A stretch of 64,000 nt of DNA from Nephrocerus scutellatus (GCA_947095585.1 OX352763.1:30925462-30989461); one strand, 5' to 3'; positions 10,263-22,689 are shown, numbered from the stretch's first letter. Translations and numbers: made by a program. Notes: generated by a model not told the origin, from the letters alone.

Positions 10263-10268
10263 AATAAA
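10263..10268 (+). terminator. A3 poly(A) signal
   Basis: AATAAA about 85 bases after the stop. Confidence 0.7.
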
Positions 10269-10559
10269 ATAATTTTCCAAGCCTTACTTTTCGTGGTATA
10301 TCGTTGCATTATAAGAATAGGGATTCCGGGCTCAGATTCGTATCTTATCTTCCTATAAAATTTGTTTCTATAATCATAATATCTTATAACTATCCCTAGC
10401 AACGATGCTATCATCTAATCACTTACAATACTCTTCGTATAATAATGATATTGTCATTTTCTACTTATTATCTCATGGTCGTTCTATGCACACTCTTCTT
10501 CGTGACCAAAAAACAACTTCACATTGCTTTTGTTGAACTAAATAACTCTATCGGAACTG

Positions 10560-12300
10560 CATTCAAGCGAATGAAAATCATTGCTATTCTCAAGCCAGGT
10601 AAACCTAACGACCAACCGGAAAGCAATCGTCCTATAGCGCTTCTAAGTACTTGCTACAAACAGCTCAAAAGCCTTATCTACACTTGGATAAATCCTGCCA
10701 TTAATGAAATCATACCCATCCTTGACGACACACATTAAGGTAGCCTTTAAAAGGAAGCTCAAAACATATCTTGATTTTGTCGACTTTACCGCAGCATATG
10801 ATACTGTTTATAAGGATGGACTCATATTTAAGCTGCTGAAAGTAGTTCACTGTCTAGGGATGTCACGCCTTATAAACAACCTACTCTCAAACCGCTGTCT
10901 TCAAGTTTTCATTAATGATGAGAAAAGCAGTGTAAGAAAGCTAAATAATGGGCTTTCCCAGGGCTCCGTCCTTGTCCCTCTGCTTTTCAATCTGAACGAT
11001 ATCAGCGATATCCCTGCGACCATATTGAGGAAATATGGATACGCATATGATCACCGGTGAAAAACGGGGATTATATACAGTCATGTTCTTAGCCTCTTCC
11101 ATCACAACTCCTATCTTATGCATCCACGTAGAGTCACTGGAAACTCGGTCAAATCAAGTGAACGATTTCGGTACCCAATCGGACTTGTATTAGCATGGGT
11201 CGGGGCTAAATAAGAAGGGGACTTGCCTTGGTCGGTGGCGCTTCATGTCGACCTGATTGATTCTTGAAACTAATACAAGCCTCGGATACATATCGTATTT
11301 ATCAACAATGCACTTAGGATCACGAAAAAGGACACGTTTTGGAACTTGAAACATTCGCACGCTTGTCAAGACAACAACGCTTGCACGATTAACAAATGAA
11401 TTTCGTAAATACCATCTAGAGATTCTTGGTCTTAGTGAGGTGAGATGGCCTGGAGTAGGGGAAAAACGAACATCTACCGGCGAGTTTCTAATTTTTTCGG
11501 GTAAGTCTGCAGGAGTACACCATGTGAATGGAGTCGGATTTCTACTCTCCCGCGAGCCGCGAGTAGATCGTTACAAGACTGATGTTTCCGAAGGTGTCAG
11601 CAATGTGGGCTACGAAGTCTCTGAGGGAGTCAAAGTAGATCGTTACAAGACTGGCAAGCAATTCCCGATAGAATTATTATTGCCTAATAAATATATGATC
11701 TGGCAATAGCTACGCAGGATAAGGATATAACGAACACAGAGAGGATTTAAACCCTATACCTAGAGCAACTTCGACAATGGAAACTCTGTCCCAAGTATGT
11801 CACCTAAGAAATCAACAGCACCGCACTTAATCACAGCCAAAACCCAAAATACCTAGCCGTAACACTGTACAGATCCTTCACTTACAAGTAGCACTTAAAA
11901 AACGTGGTTAGCAAACGCAAAAAGCGCCCATAACATCCTGCAAAAATTTATTGGATCGACCTGGGGTTCATGTGCATCAACACTCCGTACTTGCACTTGT
12001 GTACACTACAGCGGAATACTGCGCTCCAGTGTGGGCGAATAGTGCCCATGTACAGAAGGTGTTCGTGCAACTGAACAATACCATGCGATTCATATCCGGC
12101 ACTATAAGGTCACTATAAGACTTCCTGTGCTGAACAACATGGCTTCATCTCACTTGCGCCACATAAACACCATTTTAAGGGTGTGCAGCAAAATGATGAC
12201 TAACGCCGAACTCTTGATTAACGAGGACATTGCTACCCACTGATCACATCAGGAAAGACTAAAATCTCGTCACCCAAGTTCGCTGACGAACTGGCAAATG
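10560..12300 (+). mobile_element. Chimeric non-LTR retrotransposon remnant
   Basis: Three joined pieces. About 10562-11060 encodes a frameshifted reverse transcriptase N-terminal/palm part (KPGKPNDQPESNRPIALLST; YLDFVDFTAAYDTV; NNGLSQGSVLVPLLFN). About 11310-11560 encodes the start of an APE-type endonuclease (FRKYHLEILGLSEVRWPG, HHVNGVGFLLS) of a different, RTE-like element. About 11750-12240 encodes a reverse-transcriptase C-terminal region (LAVTLYRSFTYK; TAEYCAPVWANSAH). All are broken. Confidence 0.7.
11562..11653 (+). repeat. A-gene fragment flanked by 20-bp direct repeats
   Basis: An exact 20-base direct repeat (11562-11581 and 11634-11653) brackets 52 bases that match the A-gene coding sequence for the unit SEGVSNVGYEVSEGVK (compare about 10022-10070). 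The frame of the surrounding open frame is preserved. Confidence 0.85.
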
Positions 12301-12665
12301 ATGCATTTAATACAAACTCTGCCTGGATATCGGAATGGGCATCGTCGTCTATGCAAGCTTACAACATTACCGTCTCGAACCCATCATGCCAACTCTTTGG
12401 ATTCGACCTACTTCGCAACTGAATAACTCAATCAGAAGGAGTTGATAATTGTGGAGTGAAGCGATTATTATAAGGACCATATCAATTCATTATTTCGATT
12501 ACACTCAGTGAAAATTACAAGAAAGTAGAGTTCATGGAGCCACATTTAGTTTATTTCATTTTATAATAACAATAAAAAAATAGAAAATATTCATAATTTG
12601 AACAATTATACAATTTAGGAATACACAATCACTGATGCTGATAATAAGAGTGGCACAGACAGTGC

Positions 12666-13003
12666 TTAACCATTTGCCAGATTCTTCTTAGTAAGCATCT
12701 CATCATCATCGTTTGGGTATAGTCTGACGAAAGTAGGCTTCTTATTATATTTGGCTTCCGCCGCTGTCTCGCCCCTCATTACTGCTTGAATCATTTGATA
12801 TTGGTCCAGTATTGGATCTTGGTGTACTGGTGTTCCATCAAAATTCATTCCTCTTGGATTCGTATATGCACTCCACTCTATACTGGATTGCTTTGGTAGA
12901 TGAGACTTCTATGGATAAAAACGATAAAATTAGTTAAAAAGAATAAGTCACTTTAGTATAAGAAATTATGTATCTAAATTCGCTCAACTGTTGATCTTTC
13001 CAT
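12666..13003 (-). CDS. B2: small basic protein, family B (85 aa)
   Basis: Exon 2 (12666-12908) starts after acceptor CCATAG and encodes SHLPKQSSIEWSAYTNPRG, the conserved core around DPILDQYQMIQAVMRGETAAEA and the end KKNLANG. The candidate first exon is 12989-13003 (Met-Glu-Arg-Ser-Thr) with donor GTTGAG; the 80-base intron is phase 0. Without that exon the first Met is at GMNFDG, 60 residues before the stop. All residues conserved between B1-B4 are intact here, unlike B1. Unknown function; cytosolic or nuclear by lack of a signal peptide. Confidence 0.65.
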
Positions 13004-13099
13004 GGCGTGAAAAATTTAATTCAATTATTTGATTTTTCTACTCTGGAGCTGCTTTCTTGGCTGGCTGGGCAGGACTAAAGATGAAACACCCATGCTGGT

Positions 13100-13180
13100 C
13101 TATTTATTCGATCTGTGATCTGAACAAAATACCCAAAAATTCGTTGATCGTAGTACATCAGAGTGATGCAGGAATGCAGA
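13100..13180 (-). promoter_or_regulatory. B2 core promoter and upstream motif
   Basis: CGAATAAATAG (minus strand, 13100-13110) with the doubled TGCATTCCTGCATC motif at 13165-13180. Confidence 0.65.
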
Positions 13181-13479
13181 TCAAAGCGTTAAGTGAATTA
13201 ACATGAAAAGTACTCACATTTACCAATTAATTACGGAAAAGCGAGTTTATTACACCTCATCAGTTGGTAATTTACGTGAGTTGTACACTCTCTCGGGCGA
13301 CTTATAAATATCTGTGCATTCTTGGATTTCAAGAACAATGACATTTTTCCCATTTCCTCAGAACGGAAGTATGAATCATTTGTAACACATGCGTCCGTTT
13401 GTTCGGCTGTGAATTCTTTATCTGAAGAAGTAAAATACTTAAAATATAAATTAAATGCAAACAAAGCTATAGCATATAG

Positions 13480-14234
13480 GTGATTCGCTTACGCCCACTT
13501 CTACTTAAAAATTACGTCTATATAGCCAATGAGTAGCATATCGGTAATATCGGTCGTGTATAGCATTACCTGATTTTTAAAATTCCCTCCCACAAAAAAT
13601 GCGAAGTGGGCGAAATTGTTTTTAAAGGATTATAATATCACTAAGCCAACTATCCTCACTAATATTATAAATGTGTAAGTAAGTAAGCAGAGTCCAAAGA
13701 TCAGCTTGTCTTTTTGTGAGCGGAGCGCGTCTATCTGCTGGACCGATTTCACTCATTTTTTTAAAAAAATTATTAAGTATTAATACAAACATATATAATA
13801 GGAACCTGGGAAATTGGAAAATTCGAGAAAGAATTAGAATATTTTGTAAAAACTGAAAAAATTCGGTTTTCCATGGAATTTATGCGACCATAACGCGCGA
13901 TTCGAATACGTTTTTTTTATATTTATTTATAGCGGTCAGGTTTGATGGGTCAGTAGGGTGTGAGGTACAGCCAGACAACGACTCTTATTTTAGCTTTTGG
14001 TTGATCTAAACGGTATCTTGGTGGTGGTGGTCTGCGGGTCCCGGGTAACGCAGGTAATGGCAGACAGTGCGACTTGAAAGATCTCTTGTGTCATGGCACC
14101 TGAACGCTAACAGGAACGCTCTGTGCTGGTTGTCTGGTGGATATTGAAAAAACCAACAAATTCAAATTAAAACTTTTCACATAATCGGAGATACACATGA
14201 GTGCCAAGTTTAAATAATATCGGAAGTGGGTTTT

Positions 14235-14270
<36 letters not shown>

Positions 14271-14960
14271 AAAAAACAGAAAATACCGTAGGCAGGCACT
14301 GCGACCTAAAAGATCTATTGTATCTTATGGTATTTACTCTAAGAGACGTACCAACCCCTAGGATGTCCTTAGTGGAAAATTTTCCCAAATAGGCTGTCGA
14401 GCATATTTCCTTATGAAAATGGGTCTTCTCAACCAAAGTAGTGCTGGACATTTACAGAGAAAAAGAGCTGTGCATGTGCAGAGATGGTAACTAATGGCCT
14501 CTTCCTTCTCCTAGTTAATGCAGTTTCTGCAGAAGTCATTGGAAAATACACCAAGCCTTGTTTCATGCTTGCCTATAAGAGAGTGCCCAGTAATGACACT
14601 TATTTGCAATCTATTAAGAGAGATCAAACACTAGGAGCGTTTCGGATTCGGATCTAGCTTTGGCCAGATCTAATTTTTCGCTACACAAGATCTAAAGTGG
14701 GTTTTCTCAGTAGCATCCTGCTTTAATATGTATCAATCGGTATGCCTAAGGAACCAAAATGGTGGGAGGAAATGAAAAATTTTAACAGACACATTTACAA
14801 ACCAAGTTTCAATGTAAATAATTGGCAGGTGGGGGAAGGTTATAGGCTATAGTACATAGAACATATATTGTACGGGTTAGGCCGGGAGCATCTAGTCTTC
14901 ATGCTAGTCACGTAGACAGGTCAGATGTGCTCGGTACTCGAATGTCAGCATAAGCACATA
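13480..14960. other. Repeat debris, no gene
   Basis: About 13655-13790 begins CACTAATATTATAAATG and continues with TGGACCGATTTCACTCA, a layout seen at 5' ends of insect Helitrons. About 14155-14235 is a single minus-oriented H-family module. It ends in 33 A residues (14236-14268), probably an expanded module tail. Nothing coding. Confidence 0.45.
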
Positions 14961-15563
14961 ACAGCGATCATTCTGCGTTGCTTGATAAGGCAATAAGTCT
15001 TAGAGTCTGTGGGCAATAGTTAATGTCTTAAAATGTAAATACTTCAAACATTTTAATTAAGAGGCGTTTATAATTTTATTTGGTAATTACCTTGTTGCCA
15101 GTTCATCTTGTACAAAGATAAACATGAAGAAGATTTTTATTAGAATGTGGTAATTGTGGTAAGCCCATAGTGTGCTTATCACACATTTCAAACAAAAACT
15201 TTAATTAGTTTATGGATTTCAGTGTACAACGAGCGGTACAATAAAAATTCGCATAAACAAAATAATAAATTTGCAGTTTATCTCGACATATACGATAAGA
15301 AAACTTGTCACACCGCAGACAATTGCGATAAGCATACCATAAGCTTTTATTTTTTATCTTAGGCCCAAACTATTGTCTTGGACTGACTTCTAGTCAAGGT
15401 TTCACAGAATATGACTGATAATAATTTGGTAGGTAAACAAATTGACTTAGATATAAAGGCGTGATCCAAGCTGACTCGTCTATTAGTGGAGAACAATCCT
15501 TTGGTTTCCGAATAAATCACTTTCAGTCGTAAAATCAGTCAAATAATCACTGAATCTAAGATC
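14961..15563 (+). promoter_or_regulatory. A4 upstream region and core promoter
   Basis: Diverged A-type upstream block with TATA box TATAAAGG at 15452-15459 and the leader element TCCTTTGGTTTCCG. Less similar to A1-A3 than they are to one another. Confidence 0.55.
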
Positions 15564-16130
15564 ATGAAGAGCCTAATTGTAATTGGTATTATCGTGATGT
15601 GCATTGCAACCGCATCTGCACGACCAGCGTGTAATGAAGCTAATCTTGAAAATGGTGACGATAGGGCCCAAGAATTGATCAACGAAGTTCGTTGCAGTGT
15701 GAGGCATGGCGCAGCGCAGGTACACGAGAGAGCCGTGAAAGTAGGCAATGAAATTTCGGAAATTGTAAATGACGTCAAAAGGGTTGGCAGTGAAATTTCC
15801 GCAAGTGTAAGGAACCTTCAAAGTGAAATCTTCGAAGGTGTCATAAACGAGTATGACGGAATCTCTAAAAATTTCAAGAAAGTTGCCGATGATATATCCG
15901 AAAATGTCCAACATGTCATTAATGATGTCAAGCAAGTGGGAACTGATATCGCTGAAAGAGTCAAAAATGTGAGAGTTACAGTTTCCGAAGGTGTCAGCAA
16001 TGTGGGCTATGAAGTCTCTGAGGGAGTCAAAGGCAAAATCCCCGAAGAAGTCGACAATGTACGCAACGAAATCTCTGCAACCAACGAAACTAGCAACTCG
16101 ACTGATGTTACTCCAGCGGAGATGGAGTAA
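15564..16130 (+). CDS. A4: secreted 11-residue-repeat protein, diverged (188 aa)
   Basis: Signal peptide 1-19, Cys23 and a second Cys in EVRCSVRHG, then the hendecad helix. It is the most diverged A copy: several repeat glycines are replaced, one unit has lost three residues (HVK) and carries a Pro (KGKIPEEV) that would kink the helix, and the interruption reads INDVKQ. The tail ends TPAEME. An AATAAA lies at 16183-16188. The open frame is intact despite the divergence, which argues for continued selection. Confidence 0.82.
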   Translation: MKSLIVIGIIVMCIATASARPACNEANLENGDDRAQELINEVRCSVRHGAAQVHERAVKVGNEISEIVNDVKRVGSEISASVRNLQSEIFEGVINEYDGISKNFKKVADDISENVQHVINDVKQVGTDIAERVKNVRVTVSEGVSNVGYEVSEGVKGKIPEEVDNVRNEISATNETSNSTDVTPAEME

Positions 16131-16182
16131 TTACATCCTTAACTTGTAAGAATTGTACGTTTAAAGCTTAAGTTAATAATGA

Positions 16183-16188
16183 AATAAA
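16183..16188 (+). terminator. A4 poly(A) signal
   Basis: AATAAA about 52 bases after the stop. Confidence 0.65.
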
Positions 16189-16439
16189 TTCCCAAGCATA
16201 ACTTTTCCAAAGTATACCATTTCATTATAAAAGCGTAGGAATTCCTGGCTGATATTTGTTGTTAGGCTTGTAAATAAGAAGGAAAGCTCCTGTTGTATTA
16301 TTATGGTTATTGTTTGTGGGCTGTGAGAAGCCTCTGATTGTGCATACCAGATATTAAACATATTATGTGGTGGCTTAGTTTCTTTATGAATGCCATCATA
16401 TCTGTCAGGTCTCTCGGCCTGACATTCTGCCATGGAACT

Positions 16440-17975
16440 GTGTGAGCGTTGAGGTATTGAAATCTTTTTCGGATGAGGATGTCACATATAAAAAGTATAC
16501 GTTATGGCGTTTCTTTCGTCGCATTGCAAAAGAGGCAGCGGTCCGTTTAGGATTTCCCCATTTTTATTCAGTGGCCATGGAATGGGCCATGTCTCGTTAT
16601 GTATCAGACAAGGCATCTGAGCATGCATGGCGTTGTAACTTAATTGGCTTCTCTATGTCTTTTATGTTGTATTATGTTGCATTTGAGAAGCTTTTTGGTT
16701 TGTCTCATCCCAGTCGATTATTCTTATTCCGATTCGATGGTTTTATTTACCCAATGATTTATTTAGTTCTTGAGGTGGCGGAGGTTTGGAATAGGAAATG
16801 CTTGGTTCGGTGCCAGTGAAAATTCCACCTGCGCCTTCTCTTGCATAGAGGTTGTCTGCTGCCTAGTTCCCGACGATGCCTGAATGGCCGGGACATCACA
16901 TTAGGGTGATCTTGTTGGTTTTGACCAGTTCGTTTAGGTGACAGTAGCCTCTTCGCGATGTTATGGAATTTAAAACTGGGCCTTTTAATGCTAGCAGTGC
17001 GGCCTGGCTATCAGAGATCATGTAGATCTCGGTTCTTCTAAATCTTCTTTTGATACATTCTAGGGTACAGGCTTCTATTCTTTGTTGTTTCTGCATGGAA
17101 ATTAGTTGGGGATTTTCCTAAGGGTATTTGTAATGTGGTTCTGTACCCGAATACTCCCGCTCTCGTCTCTGTATTTGTTTTAGATCCGTCTGTATACCAG
17201 ATAGAAGCATGATTGGGAAGTTTGCTTATGATACTCGTATTTCTAACTGGATTTCGATCTGGTATTCTTATTGAGAAGTAACTTTGGAAATAATTTCTTT
17301 TTATCATTGAGTCTGATTGAAGGGCAATTCCGCCAACCATGCTGATTTTGGTCTATTAGCTTTAGTTTTAGTTTTGATGTGCAAGTGAAGTGGAGGAAGA
17401 AACTTTTCAATAGCTGGCGCTAGACAAGTCTTTATGGAACCTGTTGCATTTCCACAGACTAGTCTCTAAATATTTTTTAGTTTTGAGCTTGTCTTATAGA
17501 TTGCTCTGGTTTTTGTCACCATATCAGAGCTGCGTATGTGAACCTGGTTCTGATAATGCTATGGAGTCATCTGTGGGTTTATTTCCCACGTTTTGCTGAA
17601 GATGCGCTTGCAAGTGAAGTAAGATTTATTAGCTTTGTTGGTGATGTATTACATGTGGGAGTTCCATGTCAGTTTTTGAACGAATACGACCACCAGATAT
17701 TTGGCTTTCGGCATTGTTTGGATAATTATGTCCTAGAATCCTAGTAAAGGAAGGTTATTCTCTTTTTTTTGTAAAAACGGTGCAGAATATTTGGTCTAGG
17801 TAAACACTTGATAGATATCTCTGCACCATTCTAGTTTGAGACTAGTTTAATAGCGAATTCCGAACCATTACATTACATTACGAACAAATAGCTAATGTTA
17901 GTGATAATATTACTAGAGGCCACAAAAGTGGTGATAGGACGCCGCCTTGTTTACAACCTCTAGCTGCCGCTCCTG
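16440..17975 (-). mobile_element. R1/jockey-like non-LTR element, 3' part with RNase H
   Basis: On the minus strand: RGCKQGGVLSPLLWPL (reverse transcriptase, about 17910-17970), then an RNase H domain with IWYTDGSKTNTETRAGVFGYRT and MISDSQAALLAL, and a CPGH-type motif near 16890. Frames are broken. The 125-codon + strand frame at 16442-16819 is antisense to this element. Confidence 0.7.
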
Positions 17976-17979
17976 TAAT

Positions 17980-19600
17980 AATTTCATCACAGGAACGAGT
18001 CTCGAACTTTCATGCCTTTCAGCATACTCATGATCCATCCTATGGTGAAGAGTCTTGACAACGATCGAGACAAATACTCCCAAGATATTGGAAACTCTCT
18101 ACTCTTTACCGTTTGTCCAGCAATGTTAGCTTGAGTTACTGAGTTAGCGCCGAGGTTGATGATTTTGGTTTTGGCAGCATTAATCTTCAAACCCGCAACA
18201 TTTGCCTCCCTTTCCACATTTGTTGTCATTTGGTGCAGCTCCATAATCCTGTGTACATTAAACAAACGTCGTCAGCGTAGTCCAGATGTTTGAGTTGAGA
18301 TGTAAGAGTCCAACGAATTTCTCTGATTCCAGTAAATAAAGCTGTGCGAAGCACATCGATAATCACCAACAAAAAAAGAGTCGGCGATAGAATGCAACCT
18401 TGTCGTACCCCACTTAGTATCTCGAATTCCTTTGACAGCTTTCCTTTATGCGGCACATGACATTTAGAGCCATCATAGTGCCTGACTGAGCCTGACTTCT
18501 AACAACAATACTTTCCGCTCCAGATGTGAAAAAAATGTTCGCAGCTTTCTAATGTTCTTGGATGTTTGTCGGCAGTGAGCTGCTGATTGCTTGCACTCCT
18601 TGTGATAAATGATCTCTTAGTTGTTGGCGTACTGAGGGGATATTTAGCCGGTCGATATTTTACCTAGGCATTCGGATGATATTGCGGAGTATGTGAACTG
18701 ATGCAGTACGTAACTGGACAGTAGGTACCATAAGGTGATTCCGTACCTTACCCATGTCGGCTCCTCGTCTGTTTCGAAAGTCTAAAAGCAGCTCCTAAAT
18801 CGCCGGCTGATCGTCGAATTTGTTGGATGATGATTGCCTGTCAGACACCCAGCTTACTTTGTGGCAGGTCTTATGCTTAAACATGGTGCCTCCTATGAGA
18901 AGGTGGTTGTTGTTGTTGCAAAAATCAACATATCTTTCACAATTGTTATTTCGTTCCCAAGGCCGTGCTTCCCAATCTCATGTCTGACTTCTTCATTGTC
19001 GTTGCCTACTTTGGCATTCAAGTCCCCCATCACGATAACGATATCTCCGTTCGGCGTTGCGTTGAATGCAGTGCTTAGCTGATTATAGAAGTTGTCCTTT
19101 TCATCCTCAGTCGAAGGATTCGTTATCGTATTCACTGTAGACGCGCCGTACTCCAATCCTAAATCTGGCCGATAAGATCCTATCGCCATGTGGGTGCCAG
19201 GAATTTAAGCCTCTACGTGCTGTTGGCGTTAGCAGCAGACCCACCCCAGATTCAAGGAATGCCTGAGGGTTTTCCGGAGTAGAATAGCACAGTGTTACAA
19301 GTTGAGGATTGGTACTCTCCCGCGTCGAACTATCTTACTTGACTCACTTCCAGTATGTCCAAATTATATCGAAGAAACTCACGTTCCAGTTGAAGAAATC
19401 TGGCATTTTTAAGGTCCTTCACTCCCTGAGTTCTCATATTCCAGAAACCAATTTTAGTCCGGGTACAATACCCAAGAGTCGTCTTTATTCGATCATTACT
19501 TATTCGAGGCGTTGTGTCAGTTTTAGTAGCGGTCATTTTCGGTACCGCAGGATGCTAACCCACGTTACCTAGACTAGAAACGCTAGACCGTCCGCACATG
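17980..19600 (-). mobile_element. RTE-like element nested in the R1-like element
   Basis: Minus-strand pieces: endonuclease start (KIGFWNMRTQG..., LDILEVSQVR), IVIVMGDLNAKVGND, then reverse transcriptase SGVRQGCILSPTLFLLVI and LKHLDYADDVCL, with the YADD catalytic box present, then a C-terminal piece. Order is right but with internal deletions. It interrupts the flanking R1-like element. Confidence 0.7.
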
Positions 19601-19699
19601 CAATTTTAGCCAAAATATATAAGGATTTATACGCATAGTTGCCCGGGGACCACGACTAGGGGGTAAAGCAAGCACTAAATCACGAAATTGATTGTTACG

Positions 19700-20500
19700 C
19701 TACTGGCTCAAACCAAGTTTTGAGCAGTCAGTAGTTTCTCGATTAATCGCAATGCAGATCCCCTAGCTCTAGGTTGTGTTTAAAGTACTTCGTAGTTAGT
19801 GTTGTCAAAAGTACCTTGGATGTCAATTAAGACGCATATAGTACCTTGTTTTTTTACTTCGAAGTGTGTCTTCGATTTCAACTGTCAGCTCATGAAATGC
19901 TGTTTCTTTTGACTCCCCAGTCTGATACGCATGTTGGCTGGAGTTTATAGAATTTCCTTGGGGTATGTTAGATGTTATGTAGTGACCTAATATTTTCTTC
20001 ATGGCATTAAGTACAAATGATGTCAGGCTTATTGGCATGTAAGACCTGGTATCCTCGGGAGATTTCTCCCCTAATTTTTGTAAAAAAAAATTTCGCACTT
20101 CTCTCCAGCACTTTGGTACATATTCGCTATATACACGCTATAGACTCTAACGAGTAGAGTAGAGATTCTACTATGTGTATGTCACGTTGCGAAAGGATCG
20201 GGTATACCCCGTCTCCACCTGGTGATTTATATGGGCCGAAGAAATTAACTTCCCAGTGAACTCCTTCAGTGGAGAAAATGCTGTTTGAGCACCCATGGTC
20301 GTCGGCGGGGATAAGGTTCTTTTCTTGATTGCTTAGTATTAAACAATTGGTGAAATTACTTTTTACTGTGCGGTCATTTGGTGTCTTGATTTCACCAAGT
20401 GGATTTTTGTGATCGAGGAAGGGAGCTTTGTGCAGTCGATATGCTGTTGGCAGTAAATCAATGCTTTCACAGAATTCTCTCCAGCTGTTTCTTTTGTTAC
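19700..20500 (-). mobile_element. R1/jockey-like non-LTR element, RT N-terminal part
   Basis: Encodes FFLQKLGEKSPEDTRSYMPI, SLTSFVLNAMKKILGHYI and SSQHAYQTGESKETAFHEL, the N-terminal reverse-transcriptase blocks, continuing toward 20500 with GPYKSPGGDGV-type sequence. The matching palm motif lies beyond the nested RTE-like insertion. Confidence 0.65.
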
Positions 20501-20751
20501 TTTTTAATACAGAGATCTTCGTCAGGCCGTCTAATTAATAGTTCGTATGGTCCTGTTAAAGATTTTCCGAACTTCTCTTTTCTTGGCCTCAATATCATGA
20601 TTCCACGAGGGAGCATCTCTGTCGTTTCTGACGCGAGCTGCAGCACATTAGCTTGTGTGTTGACTTACATTGAAAACTCTGCCACTGTGCATATCAGACA
20701 TCTTCAATAAATTGAATTTTTTTTAATCAGTTTTTATCGCCTTCCTTTCTG

Positions 20752-21420
20752 GTGCCCTCGTCATTGGCGCGTACCGTTCGAACGTCAGATAACAAAATCT
20801 TTGAACTTCTTATATGCCAAGCAATAAAATATTTATAACACCAATTTGGCTTTATTCCATTAATTCGAGAGAAATCTGCGTCATCATCAGCAACACTTTC
20901 ATCTTCTTAATTAGGAAAAATGTCAATAAAAAAATTAATTCTGTCATTTTAACAAAGTGTGCTTCAGATAAATGTCTCTGCTCTGCTGGTGATTCGCATT
21001 CCATTTCCATTCCATTGAAAAATCACAACAATTGAATGAGGTACGACGCATAAGTTCCAACGAAAACGTCTCCAGACACTTGTTGGTGGCTTAATCAATT
21101 CAAAACTACATTTGTTACATATACGAGTATGTATATATGGATTGGTATGTAGAAACATATAAATCGTTGAAGGCAACAATTGCCTATTTCTTGGAACGCA
21201 GATAGTGTAATACGCAGCCATCCACTACAACTTGTAGTGGAGATATTATATCAAATTAATTGGAAATGTAACAAAGCTCTTGCTTCCAGCTGAACTTTAT
21301 TTTTTTTTAGATTTATCTGTAAACGGTACCTTTTTATTACTTATTCTAAATTTATATATTGACATGTTAATTATTCATTTTGATTTTTAACTGGTGAACT
21401 TGCAATGTTTAAGATTCTTG
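20752..21420. repeat. Dispersed repeat R, copy 2
   Basis: Second copy of the element at 1738-2460, same orientation; no coding capacity. Confidence 0.6.
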
Positions 21421-21439
21421 CTTGCAAAGAGAGAGAGAA

Positions 21440-22185
21440 AACAAGTATTCTATACGGCATGTTATCAACCCATAATCAATTCATAATAATCTCATAATCA
21501 TTCCATAGTCTTTTATAATCATCAATATCTACCCCATTGTTACTCTCTTATCTTCCCGTAAAAACTTTATAATCATACAAATATCCCATAATAATAATCC
21601 CATAAGCTTTATGTAATTATCCCAAATCCATCCCATAATCCTCCGATAACTACCCTATAATTATAGCTAACATAATTATTCCAAAATCATACCATCGTCA
21701 TTCTCTAATCTTCCTATAAATATTATAAAAAGCTTCGGTCATCATACCATAATCATACCAAAATCATTCCATAATTATTATTTAATCTTCTTTTAAAATT
21801 TTTATAATCATCCCATTATCCTTAAGCAATCATCCGATAATCTCCCCATAATTTTCCCACAATCATCCCATTGTTTTTCTGTAATCTTCCCATAAATATT
21901 ATTTAAAGATTCGGTCATCATACCATACCTAAAGTATCCCATAACTATTATTTAATCGTTATTCATTCCAAGTACCATACTATAATCATCTCATTATAAT
22001 TTTATAATCTTCGTACAGACATTCTATAATTATACCATAATCATCCAATAATCAACCAATATAAAATTTCTGTTAACATCCCTATATCGATAACCTAAAA
22101 TCATCCAATAATCATCTTATCGTCATTCTCAAATCATAATCAACCCATAATAATGTTATAAAAATTCCATAATGATGCTATAAAT
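21440..22185. repeat. AT-rich degenerate CATAATCATCC repeats
   Basis: Dozens of imperfect 10-14-base units built on CATAATCATCCCATAATC, with patches of TTTATAATCTTCC. No gene. Confidence 0.75.
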
Positions 22186-22687
22186 AACTTGTCAATTCCA
22201 ATACTCTTACTATAATTATAACACAGTCATTTCCTAGTTATTATGTTATTGTCGTTTTATAATCTTCCTATAATAATACTAAAAATTCATACTATAATAT
22301 CGTACGAGTAGTAATGGTAAAAGGTGTCAAGATAAAATGTGACGATGCTTTAAATAACTTGTAAATTCTAATATTCTTCCTATAATTATAGCACAGTCAT
22401 TTCCTAATTATTATGTTATAGCCGTTTTATAATCTTCCTATAATAATACTAAAAATTCATACTATAATATCGTACGAGTAGTAATGGTACAAGGTGTCAA
22501 GATAAAATGTGACGATGCTTTAAATAACTTGTAAATTCTAATATTCTTCCTATAATTATAGCACAGTCATTTCCTAATTATTATGTTATAGCCGTTTTAT
22601 AATCTTCCTATAATAATACTAAAAATTCATACTATAATATCGTACGAGTAGTAATGGTACAAGGTGTCAAGATAAAAGGTGACGTCC
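22186..22687. repeat. Three-copy tandem repeat, 170-bp period
   Basis: The marker CGTACGAGTAGTAATGGTA recurs at 22301, 22471 and 22641, exactly 170 bases apart. Copies 2 and 3 are nearly identical; copy 1 is more diverged and grades into the AT-rich tract before it. Confidence 0.9.
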
Positions 22688-22689
22688 CT

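Noticed and set aside
16442..16819. 125-codon + strand frame
   Set aside because: Antisense to the C-terminal part of an R1/jockey-like element; no independent support.
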